From NCBI GenBank assembly GCA_029378245.1, contig JARKIF010000029.1, forward strand, positions 558,001 to 622,000: DNA of 64,000 bases, read 5' to 3'. The translations under genes were made by a program, and so were the position numbers. Below are positions 22,629-33,730 of the stretch, piece by piece. The notes under the pieces are model-generated. The model searched no databases. It was not told where the DNA came from and was given only the letters and a program-made list of their open reading frames with translations. The DNA comes from Roridomyces roridus. Taxonomy: Eukaryota > Basidiomycota > Agaricomycetes > Agaricales > Mycenaceae. The first letter of the stretch is position 1. Each line of letters starts with the position of its first letter.

Positions 22629-22739
22629 TCCGTGGGAAACAATCAATCAGTGTCGAGGATCAGTTGATCTGCCACCTCTTGGTCTCGTCGGCTGTCAAAA
22701 AAATTCACTGATGGTCGTTGGCGGAATGTGTAAGCAGGT

Positions 22740-23012
22740 CATAGATATTGTATCTATAGCGGTGCAAGCACCGTTCCCCTACTCTGGGGTGGCCCTGCAC
22801 CAACTCGGGAACGGCTGCCAAAGCACTGCTGACGTGCCTTTGTGGTTCCGCTGATGGAACATTTTTTTGTGTGGCCTGTCGGCATGATGCATCACGTTGT
22901 TCCGTGATGGTGCGGGTGGCATAATCACAATTGCCTCATGCATGGATTGGTAGTGATCTCGTTGGCTGAATGATGGGATTTCAGCCCCACAGAACCCTCC
23001 TCTTGACAGAGT
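22740..23012. repeat. Copy of a dispersed repeat next to the F-box gene
   Basis: The left block (TAGCGGTGCAAGCACC..TTCCCCTACTCTG) and right block (CAGCCCCACAGAACCCTCCT ... CAGAGTAGGGGA) match 6689-6738 and 6867-6902 in order and spacing class. The CCCCTACTCTG/CAGAGTAGGGG pair is inverted, suggesting a small TIR element. It ends about 85 bp beyond the predicted stop of the F-box gene. Confidence 0.6.
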
Positions 23013-23096
23013 AGGGGATAGATATCGACTGAAAAGATGACTGAGGGCAAGATCCATGAAATGCGTGCGTGGATACAGGACTGAGGAAGAGAATGA

Positions 23097-24642
23097 TCAA
23101 AGAAGACAATTTCCCCGCAACGCCTCGATCTAAATCCCACGATAAGATGACATGAATGAGGAAAATCGAACGAAGCACGCACCACACTCCCAGTCCACCA
23201 CTTGACCGTCGATCGGATGTCTACCTGAAGACCCCGTGTGCACAAATTATCCAACGTATCCAGCTCAGAGTCGATACTCTCTTCGTCTCCCTTGTAGTAA
23301 ATATCCGCATCTCGGCGATATTCGACCTCTTCCCCAGAGTCCCCGGGCTTGCAGCCAAACTCGAGCTGGACTCTCGTCATCTTGCTCGTATCTGTGCCCT
23401 CTTCCATTCTCTCGGCGAGCATGTCCACAAGAGGCTCGAGCCGGACGTGGAACTGGCACCTTTTGATTATGAGGCACTCAAGCGACGGAAGCAGCCGATG
23501 GATGCGGCTTGTCATGGAGTGGAATAAACTCTCCAATTCGTATGGCCCGGAGGGGTTGAGGAGGATGAGCTCGCGCAGAGATTGCCAGGGTGTGCCATCA
23601 AGGAAGAAATTAGTCAACCACAGACTGCCTGCCTTCCCGAGGTCCAGCTCGAGTGTGTGTATGGCGCATCCGGAGCGCTGAACGAGGCCTGTCACATTGC
23701 ACGACGCGGTTAAACTCAATGCTCCCACTATCGCCAAACGCTCGAGGGCGGGGACGATGAGGTGATTGAGTAAATCATTGCTGTCCTCGGATTGGAGAGA
23801 GATCCGGCGCAAGTGTGGAAGGGTGAGTGGTGACCGAGAGTAAATGAAATACTGGGACACCTGGAACCGGAGGTCCTCGAGATTCGGTGTCCAGCTGAGA
23901 ATATCCATACAACCTGGCACATTCTCGCCGATGAGGGCGAGTTTGGTTATCTGTGTCCATGGAAGAGACGCCTTCCACTGTTTCGCAGAATGCTCGTCAA
24001 AGGTCACTTGGCGGAGTAGAGGAGCATCGAGTGGAGACGGCGGAGGTATTACACTCCCACCCTCATGGACGCCGAAACTTTGCAGACGGGGAAATGAGCT
24101 GGAAAGCTCAATCGAATCGTCGTCTTCGTCCTCCGCGGAGGCAAAAATGAATGAAAGATCCAGGGCTCGCACTTGCGAAGAGTAGCGCCGCAGCAGTTCC
24201 GTCACCGCCTGAGCTTCAGACAACCGACAGCCTAACTGGAGTTCTACAGGGAGATCGCCGGCTCTAGCCAGCCACTGAGGAAACTTGGAGACTATATTTA
24301 CTGTGGACAATGATTTCACCGAGGACAGAAGAATAGTTACTGTCATAGTAGCTGAAGCAAGTCCAGAGTCGACATAGCTAGCTCGCGCCAAAGTCGGCAG
24401 GTCCACGTCAAGGGCAAAGGGCTCCGGTTTTCATCGTTATCGACGTAGTGACGAAATATTTCGGTTGTGATTTCGTTTGGGATCGTGAGGACAGGATAGA
24501 CGATGTCGTCGAGCTGGGCGTTCACGGTGACGTGCCCGGCGTGCAGCGAGTGGATTTGGGTCTTGAGGTCATCTATCCGTTCTTCTATCTGCGAGAGACG
24601 TGCGCGGAGTGCGGTACTCAGCATCTGCGTCGTGAGTGGCAA
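23097..24642 (-). CDS. F-box protein with coiled-coil N-terminus (frame change near 24370)
   Basis: The start at 24642 gives a coiled coil (ALRARLSQIEERIDDLKTQI) followed by an F-box (VLTIPNEITTEIFRHYV, then LTWTCRLWRELAMST), the usual order in Agaricomycete F-box proteins. The rest, about 400 residues with LRR-like hydrophobic spacing (FPQWLARAGDLPVELQLGC, FPRLQSFGV, LPHLRRISL), lies in another frame that starts to overlap at about 24400-24343. No convincing intron links them, so a one-base frameshift is suspected. The last intron is 23182-23128 (GTGCGT..TTTAG), giving a C-terminus IEALRGNCLL and stop at 23097. The F-box would bind Skp1 in an SCF ubiquitin ligase; the LRR part would select substrates. 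If the frameshift is real the gene is dead. Confidence 0.7.
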
Positions 24643-25595
24643 GCGGGATGAGAGTTCGGAGCAAGACGAGGTGTCACAATGTCACGCAAGACCCAATCGG
24701 GAACGCCGAGGCCTCGCGGCAGACTGAAATTTTGGTTGAGGTTGGGCGTATGACTGGGTTGGCGGCGTCATCCAACGCCAAAACATCGGGGATCTTTCAT
24801 CTATTATCTCTTATCCCCGGCTTCCGTTTCTCAGATAGATTATTCGTCAACAAGAGTTGTGGCGTTGACTCTTGAGGCGTTTGCTTGGTCAGCGAACACA
24901 GCCCCGATCAATTTTTTCTCGCTTGCTCTCGCGGTTGTCTCGCGGCCTCCACCTCGCTTCCACCTTCTCCAGCACTGTCAAAACTCGTGAATCTTCCAAT
25001 GCTCCTTCCTCTCTATCAACGTCACTGATGTACCTCGCAGGCTCATCTCAGTCTCTGGAAACCGCGGCATTGCGGCAATGTCACCCGCGAACGACTCTTC
25101 ACCGGACTCGATTCCTGTGCATTTACGCAGCAACACGGCTTCTCTCAATGCTCTCGATGGAATCCATGATCTCCTCTTTGTCTGCCGAGTTCCTTCCGCA
25201 ACATCCAGATCATTCGCGTGCGTGTCAAGGCCCTATTTCCATCTGAGAGCTGAGACATCATATACTTAGCTCCCATTGACGATGATCTCAGGAAGCTTGT
25301 GGAATCCGTAGATAAACTGGCCCTCTTTGGGGGTGAGTTTCCGTTCTAGGGACCGCCGACACGCACTAGTATTGCCCATGAGATGATAAATGGCACTGAA
25401 TGGCATTTTCACAGTCCATGTCCGCGCCTCAGCTGCCCACTGCGTATCCTGATACTCGCTGTCATCATGTTCTCGATGCGACTTTACATGGGAAGCGCGC
25501 AGGCTTCACGTTTCGCGCACTTTCTCGCGTGCTCTTCTTCCCTCTGTTTGCATCATAGCTACTTTGTCTCATAAGTAATTCATTCAAGAGCTCAC
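24643..25595. other. Intergenic stretch between F-box and NACHT-ankyrin genes
   Basis: It contains the promoter of the F-box gene and the 3' flank of the ankyrin gene. On the plus strand a small coding-like segment (APIDDDLRKLVESVDKLALF, about 25275-25335) is preceded by AG and followed by GTGAGT and could be a relic exon. No family could be assigned. Confidence 0.35.
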
Positions 25596-28500
25596 TCAAA
25601 TTATCGATATGGGAGGCTGCAAATCCCACCGCCTCGCATCAGGAGGCAAAACCGGCTGGTCCACAACTTCCGCTCCGTGCTCACCCAGAATTCGAATGAT
25701 AGTTGCCTGTGCCCTCCTACACGCCGCACCCAACGCACTCCCGTACCTCCCGCCCCTCGCATTGACATCGGCTCCCTGCGCAATGAGGAGCTGGACAATA
25801 TCCGAATCGCCACTGATCGTCGCTGCTTGCAGGACAGTCCCGTACACCCCTCCAATCGCGTGTATGTCTGCACCGTGCTCAAGCAACATACGCACGGAGT
25901 CGATGTGCCCTCGCTGGCAGGCAACATGCAAAGCCGTTCCGTGGTCGCTATCAGCATTGATGACCACCCCATGTGCAAGAAGAAGTTGGAGGACGCCGGT
26001 GTTGTCTTGCATACATGCTGCGTGCAGCGCAGATCTTTTGAAGGACGACTCCCCCGACGCGTTGATGTCTGCCCCTTGTTCCAACAACAAACGCGTGATT
26101 TCCACGTGATCGTGGTCGGCGGCTTCTTGTAATGCAGTGCCTCCGTAGGTGCCGCCTGGAGCATTAATATCCGCACCACCAGCTAAAAGGACGCGAACTA
26201 CGTCCGTATGCCCGCGCCTGGATGCACTTTGCAACGCAGTACCATACAACCTTTGCGAGAGATTCGGATTCGAGCCGCTGTTGATAAGGAGACGGGCGAC
26301 CTCGACGTGTCCAAAGTCCGCTGCATAGAGGAGCGCTTCTCCGCCCCGAGCCTTGACATCCACCCCCGCGTCAAGTAAGAGCCGGATGATCTCGGCATGG
26401 CCGTTCCTCGACGCGACCAGCAAAGCAGAACCACCCACTTCGTTTGAGCTTCCTTTTCCAAGCATCCAGGTGAAAGTCTCTCGATTGGGTGCTGGAGGAC
26501 CCTCCTCGTCAACATTGCACCCACTGGCAAGTAACGCTCTCACACGCTCCACATCTCCCAATCGACACGCTTCCTGCAATTCGGTTTCCCGCCGTCTCGT
26601 GTCCTCGAAGCCACTTTCCACAAGCATTTCAACCATTTGGTCGCCATGATACTGATGTGTAAACGTCTCCAGTGGAGGCCCGCTATTCACATCCGCACCA
26701 TGTGCAAGCAAGAGCTCGACCAACTCTTTGTTGCCACTCTGACATGCTGCACTGAACGCATTCCCATACTTGCCGCCCTGCGCGTTGACGTCTGCGCCTT
26801 GGGCAAGAAGGAGTCGAACAGACTCAATATCCCCGTTCTTACACGTGCGAGCAAGCGCGCTCCCGTACTTTCCACCTGGCACGTTGACTTGTGCGCCATT
26901 CGCAATGAGCAGAGCCAACACCTCCCTTGACAACGGCCCAGTGAAACATGCTGAAGCTTGCAATGCCGTCTCGTATTCCCCGCCGCGTGTGTTGACGTCT
27001 GCACCGTGTGAGAGGAGGAGGCGAACAATGTCTATGCGGCCATAATAGGCCGTCCCTTGCAGCGCTGTGACATGCGAGCGTCTCGACCATCGATCAGAGT
27101 CATCCAATCGTGCGTTGACGTCCGCGCCGCGGTCGATGAGGAGTTTAAAAAGCTCTGTGTTGCCCTTGTACGCCGCTGCCAGTAGCGGGGAGCCGTGAAA
27201 GCTATCGAAATCACCACCGTTGGGGTCAGCGCCTGCGTAGAGCAGGAATTCCACCATCTCCGTGTGTGCCGAGTGGCATGCTGCGTCTAGCAGTTTGCCC
27301 AGAGAGGATTCGAGGGAGAGGCCGCTATTGAGAAGCATACAAACGACGTCCACGTGGCCGCGTTCTGAGGCAGCGTCCAAGGCGGATTGTAGGTGTCCAG
27401 GATCTGCGGTAGGCAAGAGGAGCTCCATGATGGTTAGATCACCTTGCCTCGCCGCAATCCGCAGCGTATTCTCCGTCACCACCGTGCCAGTCGACAACAA
27501 GACCCGCACAACGTCGATGTGGGTTCCCACGCATGCAGCTTCCAATACTTCCGCCCGAGTCCCGCCATCTGCAAGAGGGAGGAGAAGTTGCACCAGAGGC
27601 AGATCCCCACTGCTGCATGCAGTATACATCGCACTTCGTCCGCGGCCCTTCACATTCACATCCGCTCCTCGCTCAAGCAGCGTGGACACAATTCCAAGAT
27701 GCCCATTCGCCACCGCAGCTTGCAATGCACTCCCCAGATACTCAGTTTGCGCACGCAAATCCGCGCCTCTGGCACTCAAGAACCGCACAGCCTCTTCGTA
27801 GTCCCTTCTCCTCACAGCTTGGACGGGACTCCCAAAAAGATGGCTCTGGGCGTTGATGTTCACATCCGTGCCCCCGTAGTCCAAGAGCATGGACACGAGC
27901 TCGGCGTGTCCGTTGACTGTAGCTGCAGCGAGTGCGCTACCGAAATTTCCACCTCGTAGATTGGTGTCTGCTCCCCGATCCAGGAGCATCCGGGTGATAT
28001 CCCTATTGCCTCGACCCACCGCAGCTTGAAGTGCACTCCCAAAGTACTTTCCCTGGGCGTTAACGCGGGCACCATGATCCAACAAAAGGCCCACAATCTC
28101 CTGGTTGCCTACCCATGCCGCTGTTTGTAACGCTGTGCCGAGGAACGTAGCCTTTGTATTGGGCTCTGCACCGTGTGAAAGGAGGAGACGCACGACGTCG
28201 GCATGGTTGTCTGCACAAGCTAATTCCAGGGCGGTGCGCCCGTTCTCGTCCTTGGCGTTGACGTCCACGCCGTTGGCGAGGAGCAGTGGAACGATCTCCG
28301 TGTGGCCACCGCTCGACGCGGCATGCAGGGCCGGGGCGTCGGAACCGTGATCAGAACTCTTTTGAAGCAGCCAACGAACGCCATCGGTGTATCCTTCTTC
28401 GGCACACATGTACAGCGCAGGTACGTGTTTATACGTCCCCGGTTGAAATTCCAGCTCCTTCTTGGGGACATCATATCGACCCGAATGGAAATCGGGTCTC

Positions 28501-30911
28501 CGAAATCGCATAATGCGATATTGACGCAGATCGTTGAGGAGGATGAATTGGCTGCTTCCGTCCTCCAACAATCTCATCGCGCCCGTGGAAAAAGCCCGTG
28601 GATCCCGAGAGCGGAGAATATGATAAATCCATCGACGCGCCATGTATTCCGCCATCGGGGACTCTGCCAAGTCGAATTCATGGTCGGCAAAGTGAACCAA
28701 GTATCCGATACACGAGCTCGCGAGAACAGCGTGGGACGGTCCCTGAGCAAGGTCGTGCCCGAATCTAGCTGCAAACCGACCGGAGAGGAGGTAATCTTGC
28801 ACCGAAGCGTGGGCGAGTGAGAGTGTGATCCTCCCATCGTCATAAGTGTGAACAGTCGTGAGTCCCTCCAGCCAATCGGGTATGGCGTTGGCGTTGTCCT
28901 CTTGTAGAGTTGGATCATAGGTGAAGCAACATGGGGAGGAAGCGGGAAAGTCAAATGCGATGGCGTCGGCCATCTCGGCAAGATCGAGGTTCTGAGTGGA
29001 GAATATGAGCCAGCGGAATATGGCCGTGACGTAGACGAGGTCCTCCTCTCGAATCGCCTCAATGAAGCGGTCGTAGACCCCGAACAAATCTTTGGGGAGG
29101 TTGTAGAATGTCTTGTCCAGCTCGTTCTGGCGTTTACAGCGCGAGAGCTCCAGTAATAGACATGCGGCGAGACGGAACCTAAAGAATCGGGTCGATTAAA
29201 GCCGCGCGCGCGTAGAAGATGGACCCACATTCCATTGCTCAAAAGCAATACTCGATCAACAATCTCGTCCACCCGCCGCACCCAGACTTTCAGCTGTCGA
29301 TTCTCGCGCAATTCACTGCGTACAAACAGTTCAATGTCCCGCCGAACAACGTCCGCATCCAACGTGACACTCGGCACATCCATGAACGATTCTGCGAAAA
29401 TAGTCCGTGGCTGACTGGTGAACAACAGATGTAGCGGCGTGGTCGTCCACGCCCTCAGCGCCCCGACGAACGTCACGAGTTGCACAAGCTCGACATCGGG
29501 GCATTCATCCAGCGCGTCCAGGACGATGTAAACACGCCCCAACTCTTGAAATAGTTCCGTCACGATCCGCTGGAGGTCTCGGAAATTAGGCAACGCCTGG
29601 CCTCGGCAGGAACGGAAGTGTTTATCCGCAGTGCGAAATGGGTGGTGGGATTGAGCGGAAAGTTGAAGGATGAGTCGACGAAGGGCGGCTTCGACGGCGT
29701 TCCCATCTTTGGCTGCGAAGTCGAAGTAGAAGAATCCTAGACCGAATGGTTTGCCTAGATCCGCGAATAACTGTTGTTCGTCGAGTAGTTTCTGCACGAC
29801 CGAGGAGCTGGGCAGGCTGAGAATCGAAGTTAGATGATAGGAGCGAATGATACCTGAGAACACTCTTGCCCGTCCCAGCTATATTGAATTGACATTAGAC
29901 GATGGATTGCTATGAAAGAATCAAACGACGTACAACCACCTTGGATCCACAACGTCCCCGGATTATCCTGCCACTCGACAAAGGCGGTGCCCTCCAGGAA
30001 CCAGGACCCCGTGTCTTCTTTACGTAGCTTTTGTGTCGCATGTTGCTTTTGCCGCATATCGGGAGGCGATTGCAGCCATTCCTCCAATTTTTTCTCGACT
30101 CTTGAGTAGAGTCAATAACAGCAATGAGGAGTGCGAGATTGGACAGACGCCATATCATGCACGACGTCAATCGTTTCTTTGATCCCACTCTGCTGAATGG
30201 CGAGGTCCACGAGACGATTATTCTGCGAGCAAGTTGATCAGGCTTGACGACCCGCAGAGGCAGAAAGGAAGACTTGCACGAAAACGCGCTCCGAACGCAT
30301 CCAGCCTCTGCTGAAGTTCACCAAACGCGTCTTTCGACTGTTGACGCAGTACACCACGACGAAGGTGCCCTAGCTTGTCGTATTCGCCGAGAAATTTGAA
30401 CGTTTCCTGGAGTAAGCTGAGAGGGAAGGATTGAATTTATAACTACATAGAACAGATAGGAATTCTCGTCGTCACCTAGTATACGTCTCGATATCCGGTT
30501 TGAGACGTCCGATCAACTCGGTGTGGTTCGTAGCCTCCATCCGCAGAGCGGTCGCACAGAGGTCTTGGCTGATATCTGTTGTACGCTGGAATATTGCGTC
30601 CCGCTCGGCGTTGGCGATTTGAATTTCCTGCCGCAACATCAGAAATGGAGGATTAAGTGGAGTAAAAGCCGTACCTGATACACGCGGAGAATCTGCGAAA
30701 CAAGTCCAGCGACAGGTGAAATGATTGGAACGGTCTGAGCGAATCCAGAGAGTTTGTCGGCGATATCGAGTGCCAGTGCAAGATTGCTGATAGCCAATTC
30801 CTTGGCTTTCGTGGCCACGGATGCCGAAGACGGCGTATCGGGTGCCGACGACCTCGTATGGAATACGCTAGAGACAGCGGCTTTGAAGCCACGATTGCTT
30901 CGCTCCGACAT
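25596..30911 (-). CDS. NACHT-ankyrin STAND protein (fungal NLR-like)
   Basis: Exon 1 is 30911-30675 (79 residues, basic start then helical SNLALALDIADKLSGFAQ), exon 2 is 30627-30476, and several short-intron exons follow (LLQETFKFLGEYDKLGHLRR; NNRLVDLAIQQSGIKETIDV). The P-loop is created by splicing: WIQGG + S + GTGKSVLS reads GGSGTGKS, a GxxxxGKS Walker A. Walker B-like VYIVLDALDECPD follows, as in NACHT NTPases. After the donor GTGGGT near 29230 comes FRLAACLLLELSRCKRQNEL, FYNLPKDLFGVYDRF and a winged-helix-like region. The last exon (open from about 29087 to 25596, without a stop) carries about 28 ankyrin repeats (G(S/T)ALQAA..NGH..IV.LLL..GADVN). Fungal NLR-like proteins of this type are thought to act in non-self recognition and programmed cell death; the ligand is read by the repeats. 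Total length is roughly 1,600 residues. No damage seen. Confidence 0.85.
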
Positions 30912-31333
30912 AGGATGGGCGATGCAAATGCGGGGGAGAAGTAATACGACCTTCAGGGATGGATGCCAGGCTTAAAAGAGCAACGGGGCTGTGCGAAGCT
31001 GTGTATGGCCATGTCACTGGTGAGAAGCTGTAAACGCCACGGTTGTCCCCAGCTCACGTTTCTGTTGGAGTAGGATGAACCTCGGGAATACGTCGGCCCC
31101 GTAGCCTCGGGATTACTCAGGCAAGCCGCCAGCCTTACTAATTTCTGACTCGGACTTGACTCATTGTGACTCAGGAGGCTGTTCGTCCACAGGTATATAA
31201 ACCCATGTATTATGCACTATGAATTATCTACATTCTATTGAACCCAACCAACTACTGTGTGATTAGTGAGACGCTTACCCGTCTCGATTCATCTTCCAAA
31301 GTAAACTGCGCCAAGAGTTTCTCTGACAGGCAT
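30912..31333. other. Promoter side of the NACHT-ankyrin gene
   Basis: About 420 bp upstream of the NACHT-ankyrin ATG, without recognisable genes. TATATAAACC at about 31194 on the plus strand is AT-rich but points away from the gene. Confidence 0.3.
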
Positions 31334-31620
31334 TCACCCATTTAGCTGAGAAGCCAATGCCATCTGTCGTGTCGTGAAGAGGATAAATTCGATATCACAT
31401 TGTTCAAAGTAAGGCGGGTGTGCACGTGGAGCGTGGAAGGGATATATCAGCGTCGGCATCGCATCGTCGAGTGGTAGATCGGAAGCGTAGACAAAGCGTA
31501 GAGGCAAATCCACAGAAGATGATGGTGGTGGGGTGGCATTGTTTGGACAGATCAGATAGCAAATACGTCTCCGTTCGGCAATCAATTTCATCAATCGCTC
31601 TCTGTCTTCTACCACCACCA
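31334..31620 (-). pseudogene. Unidentified coding fragment next to a foldback element
   Basis: Open frame with protein-like composition: VEDRERLMKLIAERRRICYL, then LPLRFVYASDLPLDDAMPTL and PPYFEQCDIEFILFTTRQMA, ending with a stop at 31334. Its 5' side runs straight into the foldback element at 31610, where the reading becomes repetitive, so this is probably the last exon of a gene cut off by that insertion. No domain recognised. Confidence 0.35.
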
Positions 31621-32110
31621 GAGTTTCCGCCAATTGCGTGCAACGAGGATGTAACAAGTGCGGCAACACACTCACTGGATGTGTATCAAACCACGACAGA
31701 TGCGGCACACTCATGACGTCGCTGATCACAGTGTGCCGCATGTGTTGATTGCCAAGACCGTTCACTGTGGATTATGTATCCTTCATTCACAGACGAAAAA
31801 GGGGGGGAGAAGACTGATTTTTTTGCCAGAGAGTGCATCTTCACTAACCTAACCTAACAGATTCTAACCGCCACTCACGGTGGATTCCGAGTTCTTCACG
31901 CATTGACGAAAAAGGGGGGGAGAGGACTGATTTGTTGCCAAACAAAAGTCTTGGCCATCAGTCGATCATCGACAGATGCGGCACACTGTGATCTTGCCGT
32001 CATCGAGTGTGCCGCATCTGCGAGGATTTGGTCACGAGTTGGTAGCCATCCAGTGTGTGTGTGGCCGCATCTGTTCAATCCCGGCGTGCAACAGTGGAAC
32101 TCTGTTCACT
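31610..32110. repeat. Foldback (MITE-like) element with hairpins inside its arms
   Basis: The left arm (about 31620-31750) aligns, with gaps, to the reverse complement of the right arm (about 31970-32105), sharing CACTGGATG, AGATGCGGCACACT, ATGACG, GATCACAGTGTGCCGCAT. Each arm holds its own palindrome: GATGCGGCACACT...AGTGTGCCGCATG at 31700-31743 and the same words at 31975-32023. The loop contains a direct duplication of GACGAAAAAGGGGGGGAGA (31794 and 31905). No clear target duplication was found. Confidence 0.65.
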
Positions 32111-32119
32111 CTCATTCAT

Positions 32120-32910
32120 CTAAGAAGACCCTTCATAGGCTACACCTCTTCTTATGTACTCAAACTCTTCAATCCACCGTCCTACGCCCCAGTCTGACCT
32201 GGAAACCCACACTCGGCCTCCACCCCCATCGGCACTCCCCGCTTGGCAAACCGCACAACCCTCCCGCAACTCCCATCTGTCTCGGCCCAATTGATCTTCC
32301 CCCAACTCTCCGCACAACTATCCAAGTACGCTACGCTGAAACGAAAGCTTCGTGCACGCAGGCTGCTTCATCTTCTTGCCCCGATAACCCAAGGCATCCA
32401 CTCTACAAGGCCCGCTGTTTACTCTGTGCCACATCCATTCCTTCTATTCTCCGGCGTGTTCTTGACCTGCATGAAGTACGGGCGATTGTAATTGCCGTGC
32501 CAGGTAAGGCTGCACGAGACAATCGGCTCGCCTTTGCAACAGGCGCGCTAGCAGAAGTTGCGATCCGTGATTCGAAGCTCGGAAAGACGGCTGTGAGGAG
32601 CGTGCCGTCGTTGTTGGTATCAGGCTGCAGTCCGACTATGGCGTAATCGCGAGTGAGGAGGAGGAGCCAAAGTCGAGTTACCGGGGATGTGGTCGGCTTG
32701 GAAGCTGGTGATGGGTAAGGCGAAGTCGGACAGGCCGGTAGAAGGGAAGTTGTCCATTAGGAGCGGAAAGCTGAACGCCTGGGTAGAACAGCGCTTTGGC
32801 GATCGCCGATGGTGTGAACCCTGGGGATGGGAACATCACAATTTCGATATTGGACCTGTCCCTCCCGGGTGCGTCCGCTACAAACCCGCCTTCGAATTTC
32901 CATGATACTT
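32120..32910 (-). pseudogene. Degenerate coding remnant, Cys-containing, unidentified
   Basis: Several minus-strand segments look coding but shift frame and contain stops: NFPSTGLSDFALPITSFQAD (about 32790-32730), GLQPDTNNDGTLLTAVFPSF (about 32640-32580), CCKGEPIVSCSLTWHGNYNR with PYFMQVKNTPENRRNGCGTE (about 32560-32430) and YLDSCAESWGKINWAETDGS (about 32330-32260). Splice-like GTAACT..CATAG occurs between the first two. A multi-exon gene in decay, possibly for a secreted Cys-rich protein, is the most I can support. Confidence 0.35.
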
Positions 32911-33504
32911 AGATTGTCAAATATTTATACGGAGAAGGCTACGCGGTCGAATTCGTCAATGTTCCCAACATCAACCAGGTTTCTGCTATCAGCGGAGACT
33001 AGGGGTTATTGCTGTTGGGATTTACACCGTGAGCGTATTGATCCGCGTCGAAGAGATTCCATGTTTGCAATCACAAGCCGGTTAAGGTAAGATGTGTTAG
33101 GGCAAACAGATGCCCAACACCTGCATTTCTGCAGGCTTATATACTACTTTACAATGTATCTAGAATATTCTTTGAGATGATGACTTTGATTCAATGGCCA
33201 TTCAAATTTCAACCCGTTGAAACGATGCACCAAGGTGCAGTAGTGGAATCGAACTAATCAACGAGCAAGATGAAGTCGAGCTCTAAAATCCAAAATCCAA
33301 CAACCACAACCTCAAATGCGCGTAAGTGTGTTCGGGGAGGTAGGTCAGGCGTATCGACCGTCAATTCAAACACGCTTTGGATATCCGAGCCAAGTAAAAC
33401 CAATGTATTAAATGTAGCCCAAAAGAACTACTGTCCGCAAAACCACAAATGTTGGACTTTCGTCAAAGCTTGACCTCGCAGTAGGTACTCAACGAAAACG
33501 CAAA

Positions 33505-33730
33505 TAGGCCGTCAGGAAATCCACGGCTCAGTCTCTCGACGTCAGGAAATCCACAGCTCGGTCGTATCGCAATCCAATGGATTTAACCACACCAAGACCC
33601 AACGCGTCAGGATCCCCACAGCTCAGTCCACCCGGATGGACGTCAGGGGTTCCACGGCTCAGCAATTGGACAAGGTCGAACTCAAAAAGACGTCAGGGCG
33701 CGCGCAGTGTGCAGCCCACAGCTCAGTCAA
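33505..33730. repeat. Five irregularly spaced direct repeats of a GTCAGG...CCACRGCTCRGTC word
   Basis: GTCAGG followed after 4-18 nt by CCAC(A/G)GCTC(A/G)G occurs at about 33510, 33541, 33605, 33641 and 33691, all in the same orientation. The left half is often preceded by GAC, giving GACGTCAGG. Spacing is uneven (31, 64, 36 and 50 nt), so this is not a simple satellite. No gene overlaps it. Confidence 0.65.

Larger units (their letters stand above)
21496..22680. mobile_element. Composite TIR element with a nested hAT-like MITE and an 18 bp G run
   Basis: Inverted arms at 21496-21532 and 22649-22680 share AAGAGGTGGC(A/G)ATCA..TGATCC..GACA..CTG. They resemble the ends of the 515 bp element at 61077-61591. 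GGTCTCGTC appears next to both ends, suggesting a 9 bp target duplication, but the left boundary is blurred by about 9 extra bases. Inside, the block TCTTAATC.AGTTTTC.GAC is repeated directly at about 21775 and 22518. There is a nested element at 21943-22374 and a G18 homopolymer at 22611-22628. No genes. Confidence 0.6.

Noticed and set aside
22925..24406. 493-residue frame taken as a complete protein
   Set aside because: It lacks the F-box, which lies upstream in another frame, and its last 60 residues run through an intron and a dispersed repeat.
25609..28820. Several antisense open frames over the ankyrin exon (for example 27262-27801)
   Set aside because: They are mirror images of the repetitive, GC-rich ankyrin codons and contain repeated Ala/Ser/Cys strings typical of such shadows.
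32120..32910. Cyanovirin- or expansin-like secreted protein
   Set aside because: Cys spacing does not match either family and the segments cannot be joined in one frame.
33505..33730. CRISPR-like array
   Set aside because: Repeats are imperfect, spacing is irregular, and the genome is eukaryotic.
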